Source: Caulobacterales bacterium 32-69-10 (GTDB lineage: Bacteria; Pseudomonadota; Alphaproteobacteria; Caulobacterales; Caulobacteraceae). From it: a DNA stretch of 64,000 bases. A model generated the notes under the pieces. That model had not been told where the DNA came from, made no database searches, and worked only from the letters and a program-made list of their open reading frames with translations. The stretch spans positions 1-64,000 of the forward strand of contig NCED01000001.1 of assembly GCA_002280485.1 (NCBI GenBank), in the 5' to 3' direction. The translations under genes were made by a program, and so were the position numbers. Below, in pieces: positions 1 through 8,367 of the stretch; position 1 is the first letter of the stretch, and every line of letters begins with the position of its first letter.

Positions 1-1621
1 CTCGAAGAAGTGGCCATGCAGGTGGATCGGGTGCGCCATCATGGTGTCGTTGATCAGCGTGACCCGAACCCGTTCCCCCTTCTCGAAGGTGTAGGGCTTG
101 CTGGTCTCGCTGAACTTCAGCCCGTCGAACCCCCAGATGAAGCGTTCCATGTTGCCGGTCAGGTGGATGTCGAGCGCGCGGGTTGGGGTGCGCTGGTCGG
201 GATTGGCGGTTAGCGCGATCAGGTCTTTGTAGACCAGCACCCGATGGCCGACGCTGGCCAGTCCCTGGCCAGGCTCGCCAGTCCGATCGACGGCCATGGG
301 CGCGATCGTCTGCACGCCTGGGCCCATTTTCACCCCTGGTGCATTCAGCGGGTTACGCATCGACATGTTCATCCCCGCCATGTTCCCCATGGCGTCCGAA
401 CCGCGTGGTTTGGGCGGGGCCATCCCAGGCTGAGGAGCCATCCCGGCCATTCCCGGCATCGCGGCCATGTCGTGCCCCATGGCGGCGCGGTCCATGCCCG
501 CCATCGCGCCGGAGCCGCCCATGTTCATGCCCTTCATGGCGCTCATATCCATGCCCATGTCGCGCATGGTCGCCAGCGGCCGCTTGCGCAGCGGCGGAAC
601 CGGGGCGGTCATGCCGGCGCGCGGGGCGAGCGTGGCGCGGCCCATGCCCGAGCGGTCGACCGCTTCGGCCACCAGGGTGAAGGCCTTGTCCTCAGTCGGT
701 TGGACGATCACGTCGAAGGTCTCGGCGTTGCCGATCTGGAACTCGTCAACCTCGACGGGCCGCACGTTCTGACCGTCCGACGCCACCACGGTCATCTTCA
801 GGCCCGGGATGCGCACATCGAAGACCATCTGCGCGGCGGTGTTGATGAAGCGCAGGCGCACCCGCTCGCCTGGCGTGAATAGCCCGGTCCAGTTGTCGCC
901 GGGCCCGTGGCCATTGACGAGGAACTTCAGCGCCGCGCCGGTGACGTCCGAGATGTCGGTCGGGTCCATGCGCATCCTTGCCGGCCAGCAGCCCAGACAG
1001 GGTCTGCTTCTGGAAGTTGAAGACCCCGCCCTGCTGCTTCATCCGCTTGAAGATCAGGTGCGGGTGCATGAAGCTGTAGTCCGACAGCACGATCACGTGC
1101 TCCCGGTCGTAGGCGACGGGATCAGGCCCCGCTGGGTCGATGATGATGGGACCGTAATGGCCCTCGGCCTCCTGCAAGCCCGAGTGGCTGTGATACCAGT
1201 AGGTCCCAGACTGCTTGATCGGGAATTCGTAGACGAAGGTCTCGCCCGGCTTGATCCCCGGGAAGGTCACCCCGGGAACGCCATCCATCTGGAACGGCAC
1301 AAGCAGGCCGTGCCAATGGATCGAGGTGTCCTCGGCAAGGTCGTTGCGGACCGACAGCCGAACCGTTTGGCCTTCTTTCAGGCGCAGCAGCGGCCCGGGC
1401 ACCGTCCCGTTGATGGTCACGGCGTGACCGGCGCGACCGTCCACGTTCAGGCTCGAGGGGCCAATGCGCAGATCGATGTTGGGGCCGGTCAAGGTCGGCA
1501 AGGCCGGCGCCATGCCCGGCGTGGCGCTCTGCGCCCACCCGGGCAGCAGGCTGCTCAGGGCCAGTCCGCCGCCGAGCCCGGAAGCGACGCGCAGCATCTG
1601 CCGCCGGTTGAGGTTCTTCAT
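1..1621 (-). pseudogene. pcoA: CopA/PcoA-type multicopper oxidase, frameshifted and cut by the window edge
   Basis: Periplasmic copper-oxidising multicopper oxidase of the CopA/PcoA family. The N-terminus (ATG at 1621) begins MKNLNRRQML, a Tat-type signal, followed by cupredoxin copper motifs HWHG and WYHSHSG. Near 968-980 the frame changes: the first frame runs to LSGLLAGKD and the family sequence resumes as MRMDPTDISDVTG in another frame, which stays open to position 1. The second part holds a Met-rich stretch (repeated GMxM-type motifs, about 350-620) and a C-terminal type 1 copper motif HPIHLHGHFFE at the window edge; the final Cu ligands lie outside. It is divergent from the copper ATPase at 1830. 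The frameshift is either real inactivation or a sequencing error; both halves are otherwise well conserved. Confidence 0.85.
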
Positions 1622-1763
1622 GGAGCCGAGATCCTACGCGCGTGACCAGAGGCGCGAGGGACGCGCACTCCTCAGGGATACGCATGGACGTCGACCTGAC
1701 CCTTGGCGAAAGCGCGAAATTCGCCGTGCATGCCCTGGGTTCACAAAGGATGCGGGTCGCCCC

Positions 1764-1794
1764 TTGACCTTCCCATGATGGGAAGCCCTATCTG
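1764..1794 (+). promoter_or_regulatory. CueR-type promoter/operator for the copper ATPase
   Basis: A TTGACC -35 (1764-1769) and TATCTG -10 (1789-1794) are separated by 19 bp, the long spacer typical of MerR-family promoters. The spacer carries a perfect dyad CTTCCCAT-G-ATGGGAAG (1769-1785), which resembles the CueR box (ACCTTCC...GGAAGG). The ATPase start is about 35 bp downstream. A near-identical element precedes cueR at 5685-5715. Confidence 0.8.
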
Positions 1795-1829
1795 TCCTGG
1801 CGAAGCGAAACCAACTCAGGGAGACCGCA

Positions 1830-4334
1830 ATGCTTCGCAAGATCGAACAAGGTCGCAAAGAGAGCTGCTGCGGTCCCGCAGCCCAGACCGATGACGCCCC
1901 GCCGCGCGGGGCGCCGCGTAGCTGCTGCGTAGACACTAGAGGGAGCTCAAGCGCCGCCCTCGGGAAGCAACCCATGTCCGATAGCCATTCTCATCACCAT
2001 GCCCACGCGCATCATGACCATGGGGATGGCCATCCAGGGTCGGGCGGCGACGCGACCATCGACCCGGTCTGCGGGATGACGGTCGATCCCAAGACCGCGC
2101 GCGGGACCGCAAAACACGCCGGACAGACCTATTATTTCTGCTCGACCGGATGCCAGTCGAAGTTCGTCGCCGATCCCGAGCGCTACCTCAGCCCCAAGCC
2201 GGCCGCTGTGCCCCTGGCCGAGGGGGTCATCTATACCTGCCCGATGCACCCGGAGGTCCGGCAGCCCGGTCCCGGGGCCTGCCCGATCTGCGGCATGGCG
2301 CTCGAACCCGAGGTGGTGAGCGCCGACAGCGGCCCCAATCCCGAACTGGCCGACATGACACGGCGGTTCTGGGTTGGCCTGGCCCTGGCCGTGCCGGTGT
2401 TCGCCCTGGAGATGGGATCCCACCTTCTGGGCCATCGGATAATGGTCGCGCCGACGACCTCGAATTGGATCCAATTCGCCCTGGCCAGCCCGGTCGTGCT
2501 GTGGGCCGGCGCGCCGTTCTTCGCGCGCGGCTGGGCGTCGCTGCGCACTCGCAACCTCAACATGTTCACCCTGATCGCCATGGGCGTCGGCGTGGCCTGG
2601 CTCTACAGCCTCGTCGCCGTGGCGGCGCCCGGCGTCTTCCCCGACGCTTTCCGGCGCGCCGACGGATCGGTACCGGTCTATTTCGAGGCCGCCGCCGTAA
2701 TCACCGTGCTCGTCCTCCTGGGCCAGGTCTTGGAGCTGGGGGCCCGCGAACGCACCTCGGGCGCGCTCAAGGCGCTGCTCAACCTCGCCCCCAAGACGGC
2801 GCGACGCGTCACCGACGCGGGCGAGGACGAGGAGGTCGCGATCGACGCAATCCAGGTGGGCGACCGGCTTCGGGTCCGGCCGGGCGAAAAAATCCCCGTC
2901 GATGGCGAAATCGTCGAAGGCCGGGTCTCGATCGACGAATCCTTGGTCACCGGCGAGTCCATGCCGGTGACCAAGGAGCCGGGGGCCAAGGTGGTGGCCG
3001 GCGCCCTCAACAAGACAGGGTCGTTTCTCATGCGCGCCGAGAAGGTCGGCGCCGACACCCTGCTCTCCCAAATCGTCCAGATGGTCGCCCAGGCGCAGCG
3101 CAGCCGCGCGCCGATCCAGCGGTTGGCAGACCGGGTGTCCGGCTGGTTTGTGCCGAGCGTCATCGGGGTGGCTCTTTTGGCCGGCCTGGTCTGGGGCATC
3201 TTTGGCCCCGAGCCGCGTCTGGCCTACGCCATGATCGCCGCGGTCTCAGTGTTGATCGTCGCTTGTCCTTGTGCGCTGGGACTGGCCACGCCGATCTCGA
3301 TCATGGTCGGCGTCGGCCGGGGCGCCCAGGCCGGCGTGCTGATCAAGAACGCCGAGGCTTTGGAGCGCTTCGAGAAGATCGACACGCTCGTGATCGACAA
3401 GACCGGAACCCTGACGGAGGGGCGGCCTGCCGTCACCCAGATCCAGGTCGTCCCTGGATTTGTTGAAGACGAGGTCCTGCGCCTGGCCGCCAGCTTGGAG
3501 CGCGGCAGCGAACATCCCCTGGCCGACGCCATCCTGCGAGCGGCGCAGGCGCGTGGCCTGACGCTCTCGGAAGCGACCGATTTCGACTCACCGGTTGGAA
3601 AGGGGGTGGTCGGCCGTGTCGACGGCAAAGCGATCGTGCTTGGCGGGTCGCGCCTGTTGCAGGAGCATGCCGTGGACACAGCGCCGCTGGATGCCGACGC
3701 GGACCGCCTGCGGGCCGAGGGCGCCACCACGGTGTTCCTGGTCGTCGAGGGAAAGCTGGCTGCCGTCTTGGCCATCGCCGACCCGATCAAGGCGACGACG
3801 GCGGACGCCATCCGCGCATTGCAGGCGCAAGGGGTGCGGCTCGTCATGATGACGGGCGACAACCGGATCACGGCCGAAGCCGTCGCCAAACAGCTCGGCC
3901 TTGATGACGTCGAGGCGGAAGTGCTGCCCCAGGACAAGGCCGCCGTGGTCGAGCGCCTTCGGCGGGAGGGCCGGGTCGTCGGCATGGCAGGCGATGGGGT
4001 CAACGACGCGCCTGCCCTAGCGGCCGCTGATGTCGGCATCGCCATGGGCGCGGGGAGCGACGTGGCGATCGAAAGCGCTGGGGTCACTCTGTTGCATGGC
4101 GATCTCCAGGGCTTGGTGCGCGCACGCCGCCTTTCCGCGGCGGTGATGCGCAACATCCGCCAGAACCTGGTCTTCGCCTTCGTCTACAACGTCGCCGGCA
4201 TCCCCATCGCCGCCGGGGTGCTCTACCCGACCTTGGGCTGGCTTCTGTCGCCGGCCCTCGCGGCAGCGGCCATGGCGCTGTCGAGCGTCAGCGTGATCGC
4301 CAACGCCCTGCGACTGCGGGCGGTACGGCTCTGA
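1830..4334 (+). CDS. copA: Copper-exporting P1B-type ATPase with YHS and metal-binding N-terminal domains
   Basis: Inner-membrane ATPase exporting Cu(I) from the cytoplasm. In order: a Cys-rich stretch (CCGP, SCCVD), a His-rich run near residues 50-65, a YHS domain from about residue 77 (DPVCGM, YFCSTGC), a heavy-metal-binding zinc-ribbon-like motif near 134 (CPMHPE, CPICGM), transmembrane helices, the CPC motif (CPCALGLATP, about residue 479), the phosphorylation site DKTGTLT (about 523), SEHPLA, MTGDN and GDGVNDAPA. At 834 aa it is complete for the family. ATG 1830 is chosen because AGGGAG lies 6 nt upstream and it is the first start after the CueR promoter; ATG 1974 (MSDSHSHHH) is an alternative that would drop the Cys-rich part. 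It is followed by a CusF-like gene in the same direction. Confidence 0.95.
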   Translation: MLRKIEQGRKESCCGPAAQTDDAPPRGAPRSCCVDTRGSSSAALGKQPMSDSHSHHHAHAHHDHGDGHPGSGGDATIDPVCGMTVDPKTARGTAKHAGQTYYFCSTGCQSKFVADPERYLSPKPAAVPLAEGVIYTCPMHPEVRQPGPGACPICGMALEPEVVSADSGPNPELADMTRRFWVGLALAVPVFALEMGSHLLGHRIMVAPTTSNWIQFALASPVVLWAGAPFFARGWASLRTRNLNMFTLIAMGVGVAWLYSLVAVAAPGVFPDAFRRADGSVPVYFEAAAVITVLVLLGQVLELGARERTSGALKALLNLAPKTARRVTDAGEDEEVAIDAIQVGDRLRVRPGEKIPVDGEIVEGRVSIDESLVTGESMPVTKEPGAKVVAGALNKTGSFLMRAEKVGADTLLSQIVQMVAQAQRSRAPIQRLADRVSGWFVPSVIGVALLAGLVWGIFGPEPRLAYAMIAAVSVLIVACPCALGLATPISIMVGVGRGAQAGVLIKNAEALERFEKIDTLVIDKTGTLTEGRPAVTQIQVVPGFVEDEVLRLAASLERGSEHPLADAILRAAQARGLTLSEATDFDSPVGKGVVGRVDGKAIVLGGSRLLQEHAVDTAPLDADADRLRAEGATTVFLVVEGKLAAVLAIADPIKATTADAIRALQAQGVRLVMMTGDNRITAEAVAKQLGLDDVEAEVLPQDKAAVVERLRREGRVVGMAGDGVNDAPALAAADVGIAMGAGSDVAIESAGVTLLHGDLQGLVRARRLSAAVMRNIRQNLVFAFVYNVAGIPIAAGVLYPTLGWLLSPALAAAAMALSSVSVIANALRLRAVRL

Positions 4335-4414
4335 GGGCCGCCGCCGGGCTGATGCGTAATTCAAGTGATGCTGCGCGGCGCCAAGCCACCGTGCAAGGTA
4401 TGTGGAGATTTTCG

Positions 4415-4744
4415 ATGAAGTTGGTTCTCGCCGCGATCACGGCGTTTGCGGTCAGCGGTCCGGCCCTCGCTCAGGCCGACCATGACATGAGCAAGATGCC
4501 TGGCATGGCCATGCCCGCGCCCGCCGGCGCGCAGGGTTCCGGGGCCGTAAAGAAGATCGACGCCAAGGTGGGATCCGTCACCCTTCAGCATGGGCCGATC
4601 GCGGCGCTGAATTGGCCAGCCATGACCATGACGTTCAAAGCCGATCCGTCGCTGCTCCAGACCGTCAAGGTCGGCCAGCAGGTCGCCTTCACGGTGAAGA
4701 CCGGGGGACCCATGCCGGAGGTCGTGGCCATCAGCCCAAAGTAA
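4415..4744 (+). CDS. cusF: CusF-like periplasmic copper-binding protein
   Basis: Small periplasmic copper chaperone. A signal peptide (MKLVLAAITAFAVSGPALAQA) precedes a Met-rich linker (MSKMPGMAMP) and one CusF domain containing an upstream His, then NWPAMTMTF: the Trp and two Met that coordinate Cu(I)/Ag(I) in CusF. The ATG at 4415 was chosen because GGAG lies 7 nt upstream and it starts the signal peptide; the open frame extends back to 4352. It lies 80 bp downstream of the copper ATPase on the same strand, probably co-transcribed from the CueR promoter. No CusCBA pump is adjacent, so it may hand copper to another exporter in the element or just buffer it. Confidence 0.88.
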   Translation: MKLVLAAITAFAVSGPALAQADHDMSKMPGMAMPAPAGAQGSGAVKKIDAKVGSVTLQHGPIAALNWPAMTMTFKADPSLLQTVKVGQQVAFTVKTGGPMPEVVAISPK

Positions 4745-4777
4745 GCGGGCGCGGGAAGCGGGCGCCGCACGCAGCCG

Positions 4778-5191
4778 TCACGGCCGAGACGTCGGCTGCG
4801 CCGGCGCGGCCAGCCTGCCCGCCACGGCAAACACCACCGCCGCGTCGATCGGCTGGACTTCGCCTGGAACGCGGGCGTTGAAGGTCAAAGCCCAGTTCCC
4901 GTCGACCGGAAGATCAGCCCGGAAGCTGTAGACCCCATAGGCGAGGCTTGGGATGAAGAAGGCTGGCAGGCTGCCGCCTCGCTGGCCGTCAGGCGACCGG
5001 TCAACCCGGGCCTCGCGCACCTCGACCCCGGGGACAGGCAGTCCGGTCAGCCGGGAAGAGACCTTCACCTGAAGTGGAACGCCGACGCCGCGTTCGACCG
5101 TTGGCGCCACCGCCTCGAAGCGATAGTCCGCCGGTCCCGCCTGTGCGAGCGCCGGCCAGAGGCTGAACACCAGGATCCAGGCAGGACGCAT
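4778..5191 (-). CDS. FixH/YtkA-like exported protein
   Basis: Exported protein of 137 aa with a cleavable signal (MRPAWILVFSLWPALAQA) and one beta-rich domain resembling the FixH/YtkA-like fold (for example YSFRADLPVDGNWALTF). The start ATG overlaps the stop of cueR as TGATG, so the two are translationally coupled and under the autoregulated CueR promoter. That context points to a role in periplasmic copper handling, but no specific metal ligand motif is visible and the function is unknown. The C-terminus is hydrophobic (IDAAVVFAVAGRL) and may be loosely membrane associated. Confidence 0.7.
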   Translation of the reverse strand: MRPAWILVFSLWPALAQAGPADYRFEAVAPTVERGVGVPLQVKVSSRLTGLPVPGVEVREARVDRSPDGQRGGSLPAFFIPSLAYGVYSFRADLPVDGNWALTFNARVPGEVQPIDAAVVFAVAGRLAAPAQPTSRP

Positions 5192-5622
5192 CAGGGGCGC
5201 TCAGCGCCATGAGCGGACCGGGTTGCCGGTGCGACCCCAGCAGCCAGGTCAGTGAGGATCGGGCAGTCGGGGCGTTCGTCACCGGCGCAGCAATCGGACA
5301 GAGTGCTCAGGGTATCGGCCATCGCTTGCATCTCGGCGATCCGCGCCCGCAGGTCGGCCACATGCCCATCGGCGATCGCTTTGACCTCGCGGCTGGGGCG
5401 CACTCGGTCGCGCCATAGCGACAGCAGGTTGGTTATTTCCACGACGGAAAATCCGAGCGAGCGCGCCCGCTTGATGAACCGCAGGTCGTTGACGTCACGC
5501 TCGCTGAAGCTGCGGTAGTTGCTGTCGGTGCGGTCGGCGGGGCGGATCAGCGCGATCTGCTCATAATATCGGATCATCTTGGCGGAGACGCCGGACGCCC
5601 GCGCGGCTTGGCCGATGTTCAT
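5191..5622 (-). CDS. cueR: CueR, MerR-family Cu(I)-responsive activator
   Basis: Cytoplasmic MerR-family regulator. The N-terminal winged helix (MNIGQAARASGVSAKMIRYYE) is followed by the dimerisation helix and a C-terminal metal loop SDCCAGDERPDCPIL, in which two Cys are separated by seven residues as in CueR (C-x7-C), the signature for monovalent Cu/Ag. The start is ATG 5622, with GGGAGG 5 nt upstream; the open frame continues to 5673 but lacks a better start. It heads a two-gene unit with the FixH-like gene and has its own CueR-type promoter (5685-5715). Expected to regulate that promoter and the one at 1764-1794. Confidence 0.93.
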   Translation of the reverse strand: MNIGQAARASGVSAKMIRYYEQIALIRPADRTDSNYRSFSERDVNDLRFIKRARSLGFSVVEITNLLSLWRDRVRPSREVKAIADGHVADLRARIAEMQAMADTLSTLSDCCAGDERPDCPILTDLAAGVAPATRSAHGAERP

Positions 5623-5684
5623 GCCGCCTCCCGTCCCAAAGCCACCTCTAGACGGCGGATGGACCTCTTCCACAACGCCTGAAT

Positions 5685-5715
5685 TTCATAGCGCTTCCCA
5701 TCATAGGAAGGTCAA
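5685..5715 (-). promoter_or_regulatory. CueR-type promoter/operator for cueR
   Basis: Reading on the minus strand: TTGACC (5715-5710), a 19-bp spacer, TATGAA (5690-5685). The spacer contains the dyad ATAGGAAG / CTTCCCAT around one centre base (5694-5710), with one mismatch relative to the perfect copy at 1769-1785. It sits 63 bp upstream of the cueR ATG and would make cueR autoregulated. Confidence 0.78.
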
Positions 5716-5810
5716 GCACTCCCTCCCAGCTGGGCGCCCTCCATGATCCTTTAGGGGGTCCATCCCGGCTGGAGCGTATAGTTTCCAGGGGCGGCTTGAA
5801 GGACCATGAC

Positions 5811-6104
5811 ATGAGTGAGCGTTTGGATGAACTCGTCGCCCGATTGGCGGCCAGTCCGACGGACCGGTCGCTGGACGGCCTTGACGCGCAGATCGGCCAC
5901 AGCATCGCCAATCGCCGGCGCGAGGCGCGCATTCAGGCCGCGCTCGCTCCCGTTCGGGTCGCATCTATCGGTTTGGCCTTGGCCATGGGCGTGACGGTGG
6001 GCGGCGCTCTCGCCACTTCAGCCATTGTCGCGCCGCATCCTTACGGGACCTTCTCGATAGCCGCGAACCTGGCGCCATCGACCCTCTTGGAGGGCGACCA
6101 GTGA
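5811..6104 (+). CDS. CnrY-like membrane anti-sigma factor (module 1)
   Basis: Small protein of 97 aa with a soluble N-terminal segment (MSERLDELVARL) and one central transmembrane helix (ASIGLALAMGVTVGGALATSAIV), the layout of CnrY, the anti-sigma factor that holds CnrH at the membrane. Start ATG 5811 has AAGGA 7 nt upstream; a TTG at 5796 is possible. Its stop overlaps the next gene as GTGA. Sequence similarity in this family is low, so the call rests mainly on topology and on the following CnrX-like and ECF sigma genes. Confidence 0.72.
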   Translation: MSERLDELVARLAASPTDRSLDGLDAQIGHSIANRRREARIQAALAPVRVASIGLALAMGVTVGGALATSAIVAPHPYGTFSIAANLAPSTLLEGDQ

Positions 6105-6541
6105 GCCTGATGCGGGGCATGGCGCTGACGCTGATCTTGTCGGTGCTGGTCGCGGCTGTGGGTGTCTGGGGCGGCGCGGAATACGTAATGCACAAGCTGC
6201 AGCGGCCGACGCCGTTGCACGAACTGGTGCACGAGCGTCTGCACCTCACCTCCGAGCAACAGACGCGCATCGCCGGGATCGAGCGTGAGCACGACGTAAA
6301 ACGTCAAGCGCTGGAAGCCGAAATGCGGGCGGCCAACGCCGAGTTGGCCCAGGCCTTTCGGCAGCACCACGCCTATACGCCGCAGGTGCAGGCCGCCATC
6401 GACCGCTTCCACCACGCTATGGGCGAGCTGCAGAAGGAAACCATGGTCCATACCCTGGCCATGCGCGCGGTCCTGACCCCGGAGCAGGCGGCGAAATTCG
6501 ACGACACCGTCGTCCAGTCGCTCACCCAAGACGTGAGGTGA
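6101..6541 (+). CDS. CnrX-like periplasmic metal sensor (module 1)
   Basis: Membrane-anchored periplasmic sensor of 146 aa: one N-terminal transmembrane helix, then a mostly helical domain. It keeps the residue pattern used by CnrX to bind Ni/Co: HELVH (two His four apart), a Glu in GIEREH, and HTLAM near the C-terminus (His-x3-Met). Starts with GTG overlapping the cnrY-like stop and ends overlapping the sigma gene, so all three are coupled. In CnrYXH systems metal binding here releases the sigma factor. The neighbouring genes are for copper rather than a Ni/Co pump, so the metal sensed by this copy is uncertain. Confidence 0.82.
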   Translation: MSLMRGMALTLILSVLVAAVGVWGGAEYVMHKLQRPTPLHELVHERLHLTSEQQTRIAGIEREHDVKRQALEAEMRAANAELAQAFRQHHAYTPQVQAAIDRFHHAMGELQKETMVHTLAMRAVLTPEQAAKFDDTVVQSLTQDVR

Positions 6542-7119
6542 CGACCGAAGCGTCCGACGCCGCCCTCGCTCGTTCGGCTGCTGAGGGTGATGACAAGGCG
6601 TTCTCGGTGCTGGTCCACCGGCACAAGGAAGCGCTTTACAGGCTGCTGCGCCGCTACACCGGTGACAGCGATGAAGCTTATGAAGCCGTACACGAGGCTT
6701 TCATCGCCGCTTGGGCCGCCCTGAAGCGCTACGATCCGAACCGATCTTTTGGCGCCTGGCTTCGGACCATTGCAATCAACAAGGCGCGTGATCGTGGGCG
6801 CCGGATGCTGGTCCGCCGCACCTTTTTTGGCTCCAAGGGCCTTGAGGAGCCGCAGGTACTTGAGACGGCCGATCCAACTACGGGCGCCGAGCAGCTTGTC
6901 CTCGAAGACGAGCAGGCCCGGCGCCTCGATCGGGTGGTCAGCGGCCTGCCGTCAACGCTGAAGGAGGCGCTGATCTTGACCGCGTTCGAGGGCTACAGCC
7001 AACAGGAGGCTGGTAAGATGCTCGGCGTGTCAGTGAAGACCATCGAGACGCGGGTCTATCGGGCGCGCAAGCTGCTGATCGATCAACTCGAGCCCGATAT
7101 GCGCCCCGGCCAATCCTGA
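6538..7119 (+). CDS. ECF sigma factor, CnrH-like (module 1)
   Basis: RNA polymerase sigma-70 factor of the ECF class, 193 aa. Region 2 (FSVLVHRHKEALYRLLRRYT... RSFGAWLRTIAINKARD) and region 4 (GLPSTLKEALILTAFEGYSQQEAGKMLG, ending with VSVKTIETRVYRARKLL) are both intact. Translation starts at GTG 6538, overlapping the sensor stop (GTGA). As the last gene of a cnrYXH-type operon it would be released on metal binding by the sensor. Its target promoters are not identifiable by eye. A second, independent module lies at 52057-53781. Confidence 0.92.
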   Translation: MTTEASDAALARSAAEGDDKAFSVLVHRHKEALYRLLRRYTGDSDEAYEAVHEAFIAAWAALKRYDPNRSFGAWLRTIAINKARDRGRRMLVRRTFFGSKGLEEPQVLETADPTTGAEQLVLEDEQARRLDRVVSGLPSTLKEALILTAFEGYSQQEAGKMLGVSVKTIETRVYRARKLLIDQLEPDMRPGQS

Positions 7120-7132
7120 TAGCGCGACCACC

Positions 7133-7597
7133 TCAACGGTTCAGCATGGCGTTCATTTGGTCGATCTCGGCCTGCTGCCCCTGGATGATAGAGGCGCATA
7201 GGCGCTTCAACTCCGGCTCCTTGATTGGCGCCTTGCCGCACATGAGGATCGCCCCCGAGTGGTGCGGGATCATCGAGCGCAGGAATTCTCGATCCCCGAT
7301 CAGGAACTGCTGTCGGATAGCGATAAAGCAGCCCAGCCCGACCACCACGCTGACGGCCAGGATGGCGAGGTTCAGCCCTCGCCGAGGGTACATCATGCTC
7401 ATCAGGAGGAGTTCGATTACCACCATTGGCGCGGTCATCAGCCCGGCCATATAGGCCTGGTTGAGGCTGGGGTGGATGTTCGTAGCCTTGTCCACCATCG
7501 CGTACATCAGGATGTACATCGAGACGAAGGACAGCACGATCATCAGTGCGAGCTTGCCGTAGTGCTTGCGCTGCATTGTCGGGCTCTGATGGTCCAT
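7133..7597 (-). CDS. DUF305 family membrane protein
   Basis: Protein of 154 aa with about three transmembrane helices (MIVLSFVSMYILMYAMV, then APMVVIELLLMSMM, then LNLAILAVSVVVGLGCFIAI) followed by a short DUF305-type segment: DREFLRSMIPHHSGAILMC and a second part ending IIQGQQAEIDQMNAML. DUF305 proteins have a ferritin-like four-helix fold and often occur with copper genes. The HHSGAI motif, plus Met and Cys residues nearby, is consistent with metal binding. It faces the ECF sigma gene tail to tail, 13 bp apart. The exact role is unknown. Confidence 0.85.
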   Translation of the reverse strand: MDHQSPTMQRKHYGKLALMIVLSFVSMYILMYAMVDKATNIHPSLNQAYMAGLMTAPMVVIELLLMSMMYPRRGLNLAILAVSVVVGLGCFIAIRQQFLIGDREFLRSMIPHHSGAILMCGKAPIKEPELKRLCASIIQGQQAEIDQMNAMLNR

Positions 7598-7678
7598 TCG
7601 CGATGCTCCTCTGCCTTCTCAGCTGCGTTGAAGGAAACCCACGCCGTCGCGGAAGTTCCGTCAGGCCGCGCTCGGCAC

Positions 7679-7891
7679 CTAGTGCTTTGGCGGGGCCGGC
7701 AGCATAGCGGCGACGGTCTGCGACCACAGGGCCAGTATCTCGGCTTGTTCCGCGTCGGTTTCGCCGACCGTGTCGGCAAAGACTTTCAGGAGTCGCGCGA
7801 ACTCATCGGTGGTGGTGACGCCGGAGGCGTGCAGGACACTGGCCACGAGGGCGACCATCTTTCCGTGCGCACAAACCAGGGCCCGATCCAT
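7679..7891 (-). CDS. Hypothetical protein, 70 aa
   Basis: I do not recognise this short protein. It has a hydrophobic-to-amphipathic sequence (MVALVASVLHASGVTTTDEFARLLKVFA) and looks cytoplasmic and helical. It lies 21 bp downstream of the XRE regulator on the same strand, so the two may form an operon. There is no clear Shine-Dalgarno. The codon pattern and position make it plausible, but it is the least certain gene of this stretch. Confidence 0.5.
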   Translation of the reverse strand: MDRALVCAHGKMVALVASVLHASGVTTTDEFARLLKVFADTVGETDAEQAEILALWSQTVAAMLPAPPKH

Positions 7892-7912
7892 TGGCCTTAC
7901 CCCCGGCCAAGA

Positions 7913-8176
7913 TCAGTCGTGGCGACGTCGGCCGCTGCGCAGGGGTTGCGGCTTTTCCGCGTCGGGCTCCGGCTCAGCGAGAAGTGCGGCAATCGGCACG
8001 TCAAGCGCTTCGGCCAAGCGGTCGAGCAGATCGACGGAAGTGTTGCCCTGTTCCCGCTCAAGCTCGCTCACCCAGGCTCGATCGACACCGGCGTCGATCG
8101 CCAGCCGTTCTTGCGACAGCGATTTGGCGGTGCGTAACGCCCGCAGATTCCAAGCCAGAAGCGCCCGTCCCTTCAT
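7913..8176 (-). CDS. XRE-family helix-turn-helix regulator
   Basis: DNA-binding protein of 87 aa with one Cro/C1-type HTH near residues 8-65 (NLRALRTAKSLSQERLAIDA, then VDRAWVSELEREQGNTSVDLL) and an Arg-rich tail. Such small XRE proteins commonly control transfer genes or maintenance of mobile elements. It lies between the conjugation block and the copper block, upstream of the 70-aa gene. Its target is unknown. The 190 bp between this gene and the LPD7-like gene holds no open frame that I can support. Confidence 0.85.
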   Translation of the reverse strand: MKGRALLAWNLRALRTAKSLSQERLAIDAGVDRAWVSELEREQGNTSVDLLDRLAEALDVPIAALLAEPEPDAEKPQPLRSGRRRHD

Positions 8177-8367
8177 GGAAGAACGGGGGCACTTCTGTGG
8201 TCGATGAAACCACGGTCTGCAGACTACATATTACGACCCGCAGGCTCCTACTCAAGCCCGAGTTAATCATACCATGCCGCTGGCCATCACGCTTTGTAGG
8301 TGCGCTGCCGAAAAGCATGGGCGGCGGACATCTTCGCTCAAGCAGAAGGCGCGGGACTTCCGATGAG

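Noticed and set aside
1947..3071. Long open frame of 374 codons on the minus strand opposite the copper ATPase
   Set aside because: It is an antisense shadow of the ATPase; its translation has no recognisable family and the GC-rich codon bias opens such frames.
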